This document shows positions 30,664 through 40,671 of a stretch of 64,000 nucleotides of DNA, piece by piece. Source of the stretch: Erysipelotrichaceae bacterium (GTDB taxonomy: Bacteria; Bacillota_I; Bacilli_A; RFN20; CAG-449); the NCBI GenBank assembly GCA_015059095.1, contig SVBA01000001.1, forward strand, positions 62,001 to 126,000, in the 5' to 3' direction. The notes under the pieces were generated by a model, which worked only from the letters and a program-made list of their open reading frames with translations, searched no databases and had not been told where the DNA came from. How positions within the stretch are numbered: the stretch's first letter is position 1; the number at the start of each line of letters is the position of its first letter. The position numbers were made by a program, and so were the translations under genes.

Positions 30664-31224
30664 ATGAAAGAAAAAAGTCCGGTAATTGTGGTAGAAGGAA
30701 AAACTGATGTAGTTAAACTTCAAAAAATAACAAATGCACTGATTGTATCTACTAATGGTTCTTGTGTTCCACGTGAAACAATAGAGTATATAAAAGAACT
30801 TTCTAAAGAAAGAAAAATTATTGTTCTTACAGATCCAGATTATCCTGGATTGAGGATAAGAAATATAATTAATAAGGAAGTACCGAATGCGTATAATGCA
30901 TATGTTGATAGAGATAAGGCAAGTAATGGTAAGAAATTAGGAGTAGCAGAAACTCCTATTGAAGAAATAAAAAGAGCGTTAGAAAACGCAAAAGTGTTTA
31001 ATATAGATAAAGAAGATAATATTTATTCTCTTTCAGATTTATATGAATTAGGATTGGTTGGACAAAATAATGCTTCTTGTTTAAGAGAAAAAGTATATAA
31101 GAAATATAATCTAGGATATGGAAACGCAAAAACGTTAATTAAAAGATTATCTAGTATAGGATTAACGAAAGAAGAACTTAAAGAGTATTTAAAGGAGGTT
31201 AAAGAAAATGAAAATAGCAAGTAA
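30664..31224 (+). CDS. rnmV: Ribonuclease M5
   Basis: VIVVEGKTDV TOPRIM; TDPDYPGLRIRNIIN; upstream of ksgA. Confidence 0.93.
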   Translation: MKEKSPVIVVEGKTDVVKLQKITNALIVSTNGSCVPRETIEYIKELSKERKIIVLTDPDYPGLRIRNIINKEVPNAYNAYVDRDKASNGKKLGVAETPIEEIKRALENAKVFNIDKEDNIYSLSDLYELGLVGQNNASCLREKVYKKYNLGYGNAKTLIKRLSSIGLTKEELKEYLKEVKENENSK

Positions 31225-32047
31225 AGAATTTGTTGTAAAAAGAATGACAGAATTAATGATTACACCAAAAAAACATTTTTCACAAAACTTTTTAACTGAC
31301 TTTGAAGTGGTAAAAGATGCGATAGATTCTTTAGATGTAAAAGAAGACGAACAAGTAATTGAAGTAGGTCCAGGATTAGGTGCACTTACTCAAGAACTTT
31401 TAGATAGAAACTATAAAGTGGACGCGTATGAAATTGATCAAGATATGGTAAATCATTTATCTTCATACTTTATCAAATATCCTAATTTTTCTTTACAAAA
31501 CATTGATTTTTTGAAAGTTGATTTAAATAAATATCAAGATAAAAAAATCAAATTTATATCTAATGTTCCATATAATATTACTACTCCATTAATTGAAAAA
31601 ATTGTAACATCATCTTTAGATATAAAATCTTTTGAATTTATGGTTCAAAAGGAAGTTTATGATCGTATTAAAGCAAAAGTTGGAACTAAAGATTATGCTC
31701 CACTAAATATTTTTATTGAATATGTAGGTAAGTTATCTGTTGTAAGAAAAGTATCTTATAAATGTTTTATTCCAATGCCTAATGTCGATTCAATTATTTT
31801 AAAAATTGACTTTACTAACGAAATTTCTAAAGATAGTAAATTTAATAAATTATTCGTTGAAGTAACAAAAGCTAGTTTTTTATTAAGAAGAAAAACAATT
31901 TTAAATAATTTAACGTCTTACTTTAGAAATAAAGAAAAAGCGTTAGATATTTTAGCTAAAGCAAATATAAATACGTTAACTAGACCAGAACAAATGACAT
32001 TAAAAGATTTTCTTAATTTAACAGAAATTATATATCAAAATAAGTAA
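31208..32047 (+). CDS. rsmA: 16S rRNA dimethyladenosine transferase
   Basis: KHFSQNFLTD, VIEVGPGLGALTQELL, SNVPYNITTPL. Confidence 0.96.
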   Translation: MKIASKEFVVKRMTELMITPKKHFSQNFLTDFEVVKDAIDSLDVKEDEQVIEVGPGLGALTQELLDRNYKVDAYEIDQDMVNHLSSYFIKYPNFSLQNIDFLKVDLNKYQDKKIKFISNVPYNITTPLIEKIVTSSLDIKSFEFMVQKEVYDRIKAKVGTKDYAPLNIFIEYVGKLSVVRKVSYKCFIPMPNVDSIILKIDFTNEISKDSKFNKLFVEVTKASFLLRRKTILNNLTSYFRNKEKALDILAKANINTLTRPEQMTLKDFLNLTEIIYQNK

Positions 32048-32079
32048 TTTATTCATATTCATATATTGGTGATAGATAT

Positions 32080-32826
32080 ATGAAAGTAAATTCTTTAGTT
32101 ACAAGAAATAAATATAAAAACGATATTATATTTAGAATTATTGATATTAAGGAAAATAAAGCAATATTAAAAGGAGAAGTTGTAAGATTGATCGCAGATG
32201 CGAATTTAGAAGACTTACGACTTTTTTCGTTTGAAGAAAAAAAGACAGTGGTTTTACCAAAAATTAAAGAAGAAAAAAATGTGATTAAAGGAAAAGTGTT
32301 ACACATTGATGGAGATGAATATTATTTAAAAAAAGCGATGGATGTATATTCAAAATATAATGTATTCTCTATTGGATATCATATAAAGGAAGAAGAAATA
32401 CCATATAAAATAGAAGAGTTATTAAGGAAACATAAACCTGATATCGTTGTTATTACTGGACATGACGCTTATTATCCTAATAAGAGCAAAGAGGATATAG
32501 GAGCATATAAGAATTCAAGTTATTATATTGAATCAGTAAGAAAAGCAAGACAAATAAATTCAAATAAAGATGATTTAATTGTTATCGCAGGAGCATGCCA
32601 ATCGTTTTATGAAAAGTTAATAGAAGAAGGCGCTAACTTTGCTTCTTCTCCAACTAGGAGCAACATTCATTTATTAGATCCAATAATTATTGCATCTTTT
32701 ATAGCAAACTATAGAATTAACGAAAAAATAGATATAGAATATATTTTATCTAACACCATATCGAAAAGTTTAGGTGGAATAGAATCAAAAGGAAAAGCAA
32801 GAAAAGTATTTGTTGGAGGAGCTTAG
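32080..32826 (+). CDS. yabG: Sporulation-specific protease YabG
   Basis: VLHIDGDEYYLKKAMDVYSKYNV, VITGHDAYYPNK, SPTRSNIHLLDP; ksgA-yabG synteny. Confidence 0.92.
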   Translation: MKVNSLVTRNKYKNDIIFRIIDIKENKAILKGEVVRLIADANLEDLRLFSFEEKKTVVLPKIKEEKNVIKGKVLHIDGDEYYLKKAMDVYSKYNVFSIGYHIKEEEIPYKIEELLRKHKPDIVVITGHDAYYPNKSKEDIGAYKNSSYYIESVRKARQINSNKDDLIVIAGACQSFYEKLIEEGANFASSPTRSNIHLLDPIIIASFIANYRINEKIDIEYILSNTISKSLGGIESKGKARKVFVGGA

Positions 32827-32827
32827 T

Positions 32828-33685
32828 ATGCTAATGCTAAAAGCTTATGCAAAAATTAATTTAGGATTAAAAATATTATCTAAAGATGAAGTAGATGGAT
32901 ACCATCTTGTTGATATGGTAACTTTACCTATTGAACTACATGATCGAATTGAAATAGAAGTCTTACCAGATAATTTTGATACAATTATCACTTGTGATGA
33001 TCGATCTTTACCAACCGACGAATCAAATATTGTATATAAAACTTTAAAGGTGCTTAATGAAAAACACCCTATTAATAAAAAATTAAGAATACATATTCAT
33101 AAAATAATTCCTGTTTGTGCTGGACTAGGCGGAGGTTCTGCTGATGCAGCAGCAGTTTTAATAGGTTTAAATAAATTATTAAAATTAAAAATGTCACAAG
33201 AAGAACTTTGTGAATTAGGTTCAAAAGTGGGTTCGGATGTTCCTTTATGTATTTTAAATAAACCTGCAAGAGTTTCTTCTAAAGGAGAAAAAGTAGAAGT
33301 AATAAAAACAAAGAAGACACATAAGGTTTTATTAGTAAAACCATCTATTGGTCTTTCAACAAGAGAGGTATATTTAAAATATGATGAAGAAAAAGAAGAG
33401 TCTTTGGTAAATATAGATGGTGTAGTAGAAGGATTAATTAAAGGTGATAACCAAATGGTGTTTGATAATATGGGAAACGATTTAGAGAAACCGGCGTTCT
33501 CTATTGCTTATGAAACAAAAAACATCAAGGATTTATTGAAAAAAAACGGATTTGATAATGTATTAATGACCGGTTCCGGATCTTGTGTATATGCTATTAT
33601 TCCTAAAGATAAAAAAACAGAAAATATTGAAAATAAATTAAAAAAAATGGGATACACTGTGTTTGTTACAAAAACATTAATATAA
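32828..33685 (+). CDS. ispE: 4-diphosphocytidyl-2-C-methyl-D-erythritol kinase
   Basis: KAYAKINLGLKI, IPVCAGLGGGSADAAAVL. Confidence 0.95.
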   Translation: MLMLKAYAKINLGLKILSKDEVDGYHLVDMVTLPIELHDRIEIEVLPDNFDTIITCDDRSLPTDESNIVYKTLKVLNEKHPINKKLRIHIHKIIPVCAGLGGGSADAAAVLIGLNKLLKLKMSQEELCELGSKVGSDVPLCILNKPARVSSKGEKVEVIKTKKTHKVLLVKPSIGLSTREVYLKYDEEKEESLVNIDGVVEGLIKGDNQMVFDNMGNDLEKPAFSIAYETKNIKDLLKKNGFDNVLMTGSGSCVYAIIPKDKKTENIENKLKKMGYTVFVTKTLI

Positions 33686-33711
33686 AAGGGTGAAAACCCT
33701 TTTTTTCTTTG
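33686..33711 (+). terminator. Terminator after ispE
   Basis: AAAGGGTGAAAACCCTTTTTTTC. Confidence 0.75.
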
Positions 33712-33781
33712 TTTTTGTGGAAAAAATAGAATAATGTCCTTATAATATAATTGAACAATCAAACAAGGAGAATTAAATACG

Positions 33782-34738
33782 ATGATAGACAGCAATAAAA
33801 CAGTCATTTATTCTTTAAGCGCGAATAAAGAATTAACTAATGAAGTCGCTAAAATTTTAGGCGTTAAAGTAAGTCCATGTAATGTCAACCATTTCGCTGA
33901 TGGCGAAGTGTTATGTGAACCAATTGAAACAGTTAGAGAAAAAGATGTATACATCATTCAATCTACATGTAATCCTGTTACAGAAAACTTAATGGAAATT
34001 TTAGTTTTCGTAGATGCTTTAAAAAGAGCTTCAGCAAGAAAAATTAATGTAGTTATTCCTTATTTTGGTTACGCTAGACAAGATAGAAAAGCAAAACCAA
34101 GACAACCAATTACTTCAAAATTAGTTGCAAACTTACTTTACACAGCAGGTGTTCATAGAGTAATTACTGTTGAATTACACGCTGCTCAAATTCAAGGTTT
34201 CTTCGATTGCTTAGTTGATGAACTAACAGCAATCCCATTATTGTCTAAATATTTCAAAAATAAAGTAACAAAAGATACAGTTATTGTTTCCCCTGATCAT
34301 GGTGGAGTTAATAGAGCAAGAAGAATTGCTGAAAGATTAAATCTTCCAATTGCTATTATTGATAAACGTAGAGTTGCTGCTAACGTAGCAGAAGTTATGA
34401 ACATTATCGGTGATGTTAATGGAAAAGATTGTTTAATGATCGATGATATGATTGATACTGCAGGATCTTGTTCAGCTGGGGCTAAATTATTAAAAGCAAA
34501 AGGAGCTAAAACAGTAAGTATTGCATGTACTCATGGCGTATTCTCTGGTCCTGCTGCAGAAAGATTGTTAGATGGAACATTTGATCAAATTGTTTGTACT
34601 GACTCAATTCCATTGCCAGAAAAGATGAAACACCCTAAAGTTAAAGTGTTATCTTTAGCACCGATGATTGCATCTGTTATTGATCATATTGAAAACGGTG
34701 AAGCTGTCTCATTAGTGTATGATGTATATAATGATTAA
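33782..34738 (+). CDS. prs: Ribose-phosphate pyrophosphokinase
   Basis: PYFGYARQDRKAKPRQPI, DDMIDTAGS. Confidence 0.97.
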   Translation: MIDSNKTVIYSLSANKELTNEVAKILGVKVSPCNVNHFADGEVLCEPIETVREKDVYIIQSTCNPVTENLMEILVFVDALKRASARKINVVIPYFGYARQDRKAKPRQPITSKLVANLLYTAGVHRVITVELHAAQIQGFFDCLVDELTAIPLLSKYFKNKVTKDTVIVSPDHGGVNRARRIAERLNLPIAIIDKRRVAANVAEVMNIIGDVNGKDCLMIDDMIDTAGSCSAGAKLLKAKGAKTVSIACTHGVFSGPAAERLLDGTFDQIVCTDSIPLPEKMKHPKVKVLSLAPMIASVIDHIENGEAVSLVYDVYND

Positions 34739-34746
34739 TTATCAAA

Positions 34747-34782
34747 AAAGGTAGGTTTTTAGTTAAAAGCCTACCTTTTATA
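34747..34782. terminator. Terminator after prs (possibly bidirectional)
   Basis: AAAAGGTAGG...CCTACCTTTT. Confidence 0.7.
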
Positions 34783-34830
34783 ATGCAAAAGAAAAGACGC
34801 AAATTAATGCGTCTTATTTGATAAAGTTAA

Positions 34831-36021
34831 TTAAGCAGCAGTGTAAATTACTTTTACAGATGCTAATCTAAAGTGACCACTTGATGCAGTATTAGATAAA
34901 GTAACTACTTTAGTATTTGCATCGCATGTGATAACATAAGTAGAATAGTTAAGAGAACCACCTGTTACTACACATTTGTCTTCTGTTGGAGCGTTAGAAG
35001 AGAAAGTTAATTCTACAGAAGCAATGTTTTGAGTAGAAGAAACTGTGAATACGTTTTTACCATAAATTCTTATAGCTGTACCTGTATTGTAATATTTAGA
35101 AGAGTTGTTACCACCGTTATTCTCAAAAGATAAAGTTGTTGATGTGTCTAAAGTGACTGAAGTGACATCTTCGCCGTTTTCATAACCGCAATCAGCAAAT
35201 GTAATTGAAGATTCAGTTAAAGGAGCGCCTGCTTCTGTGATAGTGACTTTTACTTCGTTGTTAGAAGTAGCGATAAATGAGTAAGAATTAGAATCAGAAG
35301 TTAGTAATTTTCCTCCTGCTTCTACTTTTGCATTAAATCCTTCTTCGACAGTTAAAGTGAAAGTAACTGTTGATCCAGAAGCAGCTGTTGTAGGAAGATC
35401 TGTAATTGTAGCTTTAGTTGAAGCTGCTCCCTCACTATCTACAATAGATGAAGAAACAGGATAGTCGTTGTGTTGTACATCTACAATAAAGCAATCTCCT
35501 TTTGCCTCGTCCCATGCAATTTCATATTTTTGATAATATTTTGTAAAATAACCGAAACCAATAACTGTATCGCCAGCTACAGGTGCTGGTGTTTCTCCTT
35601 CAAGTTTTGCACTATAAATTTGGAAAGTGTGAGTAGAGTCTTCTAAATCGACGTTGTATCCACCATGAGAGTTTGGTCCAGAGACAGCTTTAACTACTCC
35701 TGTGACATAACCTTTCTCTTCAGACCAAGAACCTGTTTGTTCAAAATTTTTCATTAATTCAGCGGCTTCTGCTACTGAAAGAGGAGAACTTTTTGATCCC
35801 CAAGTAGGTCTTTGTTCTTCACTAGAAGATTCAGAACTTGCTTCGCTAGAAGATTCAGAGTTTTCTTCGCTAGAAGATTCAGAACTTGCTTCACTAGAAG
35901 ATTCGCTAGAAACTTCAGAAGAAGTTGGTTCAGATGATGGTTCAGAAGAAGAACCTGTGTTGCCACAACCTACTAACACACCAACAGAAAGTAGTGCAGC
36001 TAAAATTAAACGTTTTTTCAT
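34831..36021 (-). CDS. Secreted lipoprotein with Ser/Glu-rich linker and OB-fold-like domain
   Basis: MKKRLILAALLSVGVLVGCGN lipobox; SSEPSSEPTSSEVSSESSSE linker; VTGVVKAVSG...VDLEDSTHTFQIYSAKL. Confidence 0.8.
   Translation of the reverse strand: MKKRLILAALLSVGVLVGCGNTGSSSEPSSEPTSSEVSSESSSEASSESSSEENSESSSEASSESSSEEQRPTWGSKSSPLSVAEAAELMKNFEQTGSWSEEKGYVTGVVKAVSGPNSHGGYNVDLEDSTHTFQIYSAKLEGETPAPVAGDTVIGFGYFTKYYQKYEIAWDEAKGDCFIVDVQHNDYPVSSSIVDSEGAASTKATITDLPTTAASGSTVTFTLTVEEGFNAKVEAGGKLLTSDSNSYSFIATSNNEVKVTITEAGAPLTESSITFADCGYENGEDVTSVTLDTSTTLSFENNGGNNSSKYYNTGTAIRIYGKNVFTVSSTQNIASVELTFSSNAPTEDKCVVTGGSLNYSTYVITCDANTKVVTLSNTASSGHFRLASVKVIYTAA
35822..35905 (-). repeat. Imperfect 48-bp-offset repeat encoding the Ser/Glu linker
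   Basis: agaagattcagaacttgcttc at 35824 and again at 35872. Confidence 0.8.
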
Positions 36022-36147
36022 TATATATTTTCCTCCTATGTTTAATCCTTTTTTGCATCTTTATTATAATAAAATAAGATGATTAGTTAAATTGAAATGT
36101 GTGCTTTATTTTATGAAAGCGTTTTTTTGCCTTTTTAAAAGAAAAAA

Positions 36148-36178
36148 CTAGGTTATCTAAAACGACAACCTAGTTAGT
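36148..36178 (-). terminator. Terminator of ppdK
   Basis: Minus strand AACTAGGTTGTCGTTTTAGATAACCTAGTTTTTTC. Confidence 0.75.
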
Positions 36179-36185
36179 TGAATTT

Positions 36186-38819
36186 TTATTTCTTTGCTTT
36201 GATAGCTGCTTGAGCTGCTGCTAAACGTGCAACTGGTACACGGAATGGTGAACATGAAACATAGTCAAGTCCAGCATTGTGGTAGAAGTTAATTGAGTTA
36301 GGTTCGCCACCTGTTTCACCACATACACCAATGTGTAAGTGTGGGTTAGTTGCTCTACCTAATTTAACTGACATAGAAACTAATTTACCTACACCGTTTT
36401 GGTCAAGAGTCTTGAATGGATCTTCTTCGAAGATTTTGTTTCCATAATAGTCTGGTAAGAATTTAGTTACGTCATCACGAGAGAAGCCGTAAGTCATTTG
36501 TGTTAAGTCGTTTGTACCGAATGAGAAGAATTCTGCTTCAGCAGCGATTTCGTCTGCTAATAATGCAGCTCTTGGGATTTCAATCATTGTACCAACGTGG
36601 TATGTTAATTCAATACCTGATTCTTTAATTAATTTGTCTGCAGTAGCACAGATTAAGTTTTTAACGAATTTTAATTCTTTAACTTCTAATACTAATGGTA
36701 CCATGATTTCTGGTTCAACATTAATACCTGTTCTTGCTTTAACTGCTAATGCAGCTTTGATGATAGCTGAAGTTTGCATTTCACAAATTTCTGGGTAAGA
36801 AACTGCTAATCTACAACCACGGTGACCCATCATTGGGTTGAATTCGTGTAATTCTTCACATCTAGCTTTGATTTGTTCAACTGATTTACCAGTAGCAACT
36901 GCTAATTCAGCAATTTTGTCTTCTTCTTGTGGTAAGAATTCGTGTAGAGGTGGGTCTAATAAACGAACGTTAACATTCATTTCGCCCATTAATTCATATA
37001 ATTCTTCAAAGTCTTTTTGTTGCATTGGTTCTAATTCTGCTAATGCTGCTTTTCTATCTTCAACATTGTCAGCTAAAATCATTTTTCTCATAGAGAAAAT
37101 TCTATCTTTATCGAAGAACATATGTTCAGTTCTACATAAACCGATACCTTCAGCACCAAATTCTTTTGCTTGTCTTGCATCTCTTGGGTTATCAGCGTTT
37201 GTTCTAACTTTTAATGTTCTAGCTGCGTCTACCCAAGCCATTAATCTTCCGAAATAACCTGAAGATAAGTCTGGGTTTTCAGTTTTGATAGAACCAACAT
37301 ATACTTTACCTGTTGAACCATCGATTGAGAATGTGTCGCCTTCTCCATAAGTAACGCCATTGATTGTAACTGTTTTTGCTTCTTCGTTAATTAAAGCTGC
37401 TGAACAACCACAAACACAACATTTACCCATACCACGAGCAACTACTGCTGCGTGAGATGTCATACCACCTCTCATAGTTAAGATTGCTTCTGAAGCAACC
37501 ATACCAATGATATCTTCTGGAGATGTTTCAGCACGTACTAAAACAACTTTTTCACCATTTTGGTGTCTTCTTTCTGCGTCTTCTGCAGTGAATGCTAATT
37601 TACCTGTACCAGCACCTGGACCAGCTGCTAAACCTGTAGCAATTGGAGTTGCTGCATCTAATTCTTTCTTATTGAAAGTTGGTAATAATAATTTGTCGAA
37701 TGAAACTGCATCAATTCTTGAAACTGCTTCGTCTGTAGTAATTAAACCTTCGTCAACTAAATCACAAGCGATTTTTAAAGCTGCTGCTGGAGTTCTCTTA
37801 CCTGAACGAGTTTGTAAGAAGTATAATTTACCATCTTCAACAGTAAATTCCATATCTTGCATATCTCTATAGTGATTTTCCATAGTTTTGATAGTTTCAA
37901 CGAATTGTCTATAAACATCTGGCATACGAGCATTTAATTCTTCGATATGTAATGGAGTTCTGATACCTGCAACAACGTCTTCACCTTGAGCGTTTGGTAA
38001 GTATTCAGCAGAAATTTTCTTTTCACCAGTAGCTGGGTCACGAGAGAATGCAACACCAGTACCTGATGTTTCGCCTTTGTTACCGAAAGCCATTGATTGA
38101 ACGTTAACTGCAGTACCCCATGAATATGGAATAGAGTTCATCATACGATAAACGTTAGCTCTTGGGTTATCCCATGATCTAAATACTGCTGTAACAGCTT
38201 CGATTAATTGAGCGTATGGATCAGAAGGGAATTCTTCACCAAATACTGTTTTATAGTATTCTTTGTATTTAGCAACTAATGCTTTTAATTCTTCAGCAGT
38301 TACTTCTGTATCTAATTTATAGCCTCTTTCTTCTTTTAATTGTTCTAACATTTTATCCATTTCTGTTCTTGGATGACCTTTTGCAATGTTAGTGAACATT
38401 AAAACGAAACGTCTGTAGCTATCGTAAGCAAATCTTTCATTACTTGTTTCTTTTGCTAAAACTTCAACAGTTTTATCATTTAAACCTAAGTTTAAGATTG
38501 TATCCATCATACCAGGCATAGAAACTCTAGCACCTGAACGAACTGATACTAATAATGGGTTTTTGTCTCCGCCGAATGTTTTTCCTGATTCAGCTTCGAC
38601 TTCGTGAATTTTGTTATAAATTTCTTCAATAATGAAGTCTGGTAATTTTTTACCACTATCGTAATAAAGAGTACAAGCTTCAGTAGAAATAGTGAAACCA
38701 AATGGAATTGGTACACCAATGTGAGTCATTTCTGCTAAACCAGCACCTTTACCTCCAAGAAGTTCTTTGCCTAAGCCATAAGCTTCTTTGAAGTTATAAA
38801 CATATTGTTTTGTTGGCAT
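36186..38819 (-). CDS. ppdK: Pyruvate, phosphate dikinase
   Basis: MPTKQYVYNFKEAYGLGKELLGGKGAGLAEM; GGMTSHAAVVARGMGKCCVCG; CGETGGEP. Confidence 0.97.
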   Translation of the reverse strand: MPTKQYVYNFKEAYGLGKELLGGKGAGLAEMTHIGVPIPFGFTISTEACTLYYDSGKKLPDFIIEEIYNKIHEVEAESGKTFGGDKNPLLVSVRSGARVSMPGMMDTILNLGLNDKTVEVLAKETSNERFAYDSYRRFVLMFTNIAKGHPRTEMDKMLEQLKEERGYKLDTEVTAEELKALVAKYKEYYKTVFGEEFPSDPYAQLIEAVTAVFRSWDNPRANVYRMMNSIPYSWGTAVNVQSMAFGNKGETSGTGVAFSRDPATGEKKISAEYLPNAQGEDVVAGIRTPLHIEELNARMPDVYRQFVETIKTMENHYRDMQDMEFTVEDGKLYFLQTRSGKRTPAAALKIACDLVDEGLITTDEAVSRIDAVSFDKLLLPTFNKKELDAATPIATGLAAGPGAGTGKLAFTAEDAERRHQNGEKVVLVRAETSPEDIIGMVASEAILTMRGGMTSHAAVVARGMGKCCVCGCSAALINEEAKTVTINGVTYGEGDTFSIDGSTGKVYVGSIKTENPDLSSGYFGRLMAWVDAARTLKVRTNADNPRDARQAKEFGAEGIGLCRTEHMFFDKDRIFSMRKMILADNVEDRKAALAELEPMQQKDFEELYELMGEMNVNVRLLDPPLHEFLPQEEDKIAELAVATGKSVEQIKARCEELHEFNPMMGHRGCRLAVSYPEICEMQTSAIIKAALAVKARTGINVEPEIMVPLVLEVKELKFVKNLICATADKLIKESGIELTYHVGTMIEIPRAALLADEIAAEAEFFSFGTNDLTQMTYGFSRDDVTKFLPDYYGNKIFEEDPFKTLDQNGVGKLVSMSVKLGRATNPHLHIGVCGETGGEPNSINFYHNAGLDYVSCSPFRVPVARLAAAQAAIKAKK

Positions 38820-38838
38820 ATTTCTCCTCCTAAATAGT

Positions 38839-38868
38839 GAACTATTTAAGCGCACTTAAAAATAGTTC
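38839..38868 (-). promoter_or_regulatory. Stable hairpin in the ppdK 5' leader
   Basis: GAACTATTTTTAAG/CTTAAATAGTTC pairing just upstream of the SD AGGAGGAG. Confidence 0.5.
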
Positions 38869-38978
38869 CTTATGCTACGGGATTATTTTAACATAGTTAA
38901 AAGTAAAAATATACATATTTTTTATTTGTTTTTTACAAAATAAAACGAAAAATAAAGGGAATAGAAAAAAAGAAGAGA

Positions 38979-39677
38979 TTATCTTTTGTATTTTAAAAGT
39001 TCTTCGATCTCTTCTTTTGTTAATTCTCTATATTTTCCTAACGGTAAATCGTTAACGGTTAAAAAAGAAAATTGAATTCTATCAAGTTCAATAACCTCTA
39101 AACCAAATGAAGAAAACATTCTTTTTACTTGGTGATATTTACCTTGATGTAATGTAACTTTTCCAACATTAGAAGAAATAATTTCTAGTTTAGCAGGTAA
39201 AGTTAATTCGTTATCTAATATTATACCTTCTTCAAAAGTTTTAATAATCGAAGGAGGAATATCTTTATCAAGTGTTGCTATATAAATTTTATCCACGTGT
39301 CTTTTAGGAGATAGTAACGAGTGCGCTAATTGGCCATCGTCAGTTATCAATAATGTTCCGGTTGTATCTTTATCTAATCTTCCAACTGGGAACAAATTAA
39401 GATATGAATATTCAGGAAGCAAATCTAAAACTGTATTTTGTTTATTGTCCTCTGTAGCAGACAAATAACCTTTAGGTTTATTTAATAAAAAATAGTGAAA
39501 TTCCTTGTATTCAATTAATTCATTATCATATCTTATAGAATCTGTAAGAGGATTTATATTTAAATCGCTTTTGGTAACAATTTTGTCGTTCACAGTTACT
39601 AGTTTCTTTTTTATTAATTGTTTTACATCTTTTCTAGAACCAAAACCACTGTTTGAAAGAAATTTATCTAATCTCAT
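38979..39677 (-). CDS. rsuA: RsuA-family 16S rRNA pseudouridine synthase
   Basis: S4 domain MRLDKFLSNSGFGSRKDVKQLI; LFPVGRLDKDTTGTLLITDDGQL. Confidence 0.93.
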   Translation of the reverse strand: MRLDKFLSNSGFGSRKDVKQLIKKKLVTVNDKIVTKSDLNINPLTDSIRYDNELIEYKEFHYFLLNKPKGYLSATEDNKQNTVLDLLPEYSYLNLFPVGRLDKDTTGTLLITDDGQLAHSLLSPKRHVDKIYIATLDKDIPPSIIKTFEEGIILDNELTLPAKLEIISSNVGKVTLHQGKYHQVKRMFSSFGLEVIELDRIQFSFLTVNDLPLGKYRELTKEEIEELLKYKR

Positions 39678-40572
39678 TTTCTTCTCCTTTTTCTTTTTTT
39701 GAAAGATTTTTTTCTAATAGGAAAGTTAGTAAGAAACCTCCTATTAAGCAAAGGATACTTAATATAATTGATAGAGGCGAAAAATCGATTGTGTACTCTG
39801 AATCTGTAATAGTCACATAAAACATAGTAAATATAGATCCGACTACGAATCCTATTATACTAAAATAGGTATCTATAGTGTGCTTTTTTAGCAAAAAACC
39901 CATTAGTTTTGAGGTTGCAAAGAATCCAAAAATCAAACCGATTCCTGCTGGTAGAAGAATAAGAATATTATGACCTAAATTTTGAAAGTTTAATAATTCA
40001 CCAAGTATTAATAATATAGGAGTATATACCCCCATAATCATCATAATTGATGAACCAGAAATTCCAGGAACAACTAGAGCAACTGCGGCTAATATACCAG
40101 CTATAAATAAATATATGAACAAGAATAAAGTGAGTTTTGAAAAATCTATTGAAACATTAGTGACAATAAATAATAAACTAATCATGAGCGCTAAAGAAAC
40201 AAGACCGATTATTACTCCTTTAATTGTTTCTTTTCCTTGTACTTTTTTATAGAGTTGAGGAACTCCTCCTATAATTAATCCTGCGAATAAAGATACTATT
40301 ATTAAAGGTGCGTGCTGCAGCCCTAAAGTTAGTGGATAAATTAAAGCTACAAACCCTACTCCTATACCTAACGCGAAAGGAAAGAGGTTGGAAAAAGATT
40401 CTTTAAAATTTTTAAATAAGTTATTAACAGAATCAATAAGCTTATCATATATGTTTAATAAAACCATTAAACTTCCTCCAGAAACGCCTGGAACAATCAT
40501 ACAAACACCAACAATTATTCCTTTTAGAAAAAGAAATAATTTATCTTTAAATTTTGTAAAAAAGTTTTTCAT
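39664..40572 (-). CDS. DUF368 family membrane protein (PopT-like polyprenyl-phosphate transporter family)
   Basis: GVCMIVPGVSGGSLMVLLNIYDKLI and repeat VPGISGSSIMMIMGVYTPIL. Confidence 0.88.
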   Translation of the reverse strand: MKNFFTKFKDKLFLFLKGIIVGVCMIVPGVSGGSLMVLLNIYDKLIDSVNNLFKNFKESFSNLFPFALGIGVGFVALIYPLTLGLQHAPLIIVSLFAGLIIGGVPQLYKKVQGKETIKGVIIGLVSLALMISLLFIVTNVSIDFSKLTLFLFIYLFIAGILAAVALVVPGISGSSIMMIMGVYTPILLILGELLNFQNLGHNILILLPAGIGLIFGFFATSKLMGFLLKKHTIDTYFSIIGFVVGSIFTMFYVTITDSEYTIDFSPLSIILSILCLIGGFLLTFLLEKNLSKKEKGEENEIR

Positions 40573-40671
40573 ATTCTCACCTTAGTAAATTATATAATCT
40601 TTTATAACAAAACTAAACAAAATTTATATATTTTAAAAAAATGTCAATATTAATATTGAAGGAGAAAGAGT

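Noticed and set aside
35815-35950. Possible CRISPR-like array (repeated agaagattcagaacttgcttc)
   Set aside because: In-frame coding repeat, no unique spacers, no cas genes
35772-35966. Minus-strand 64-aa Leu-rich ORF
   Set aside because: Alternate frame of the Ser/Glu repeat in the lipoprotein gene
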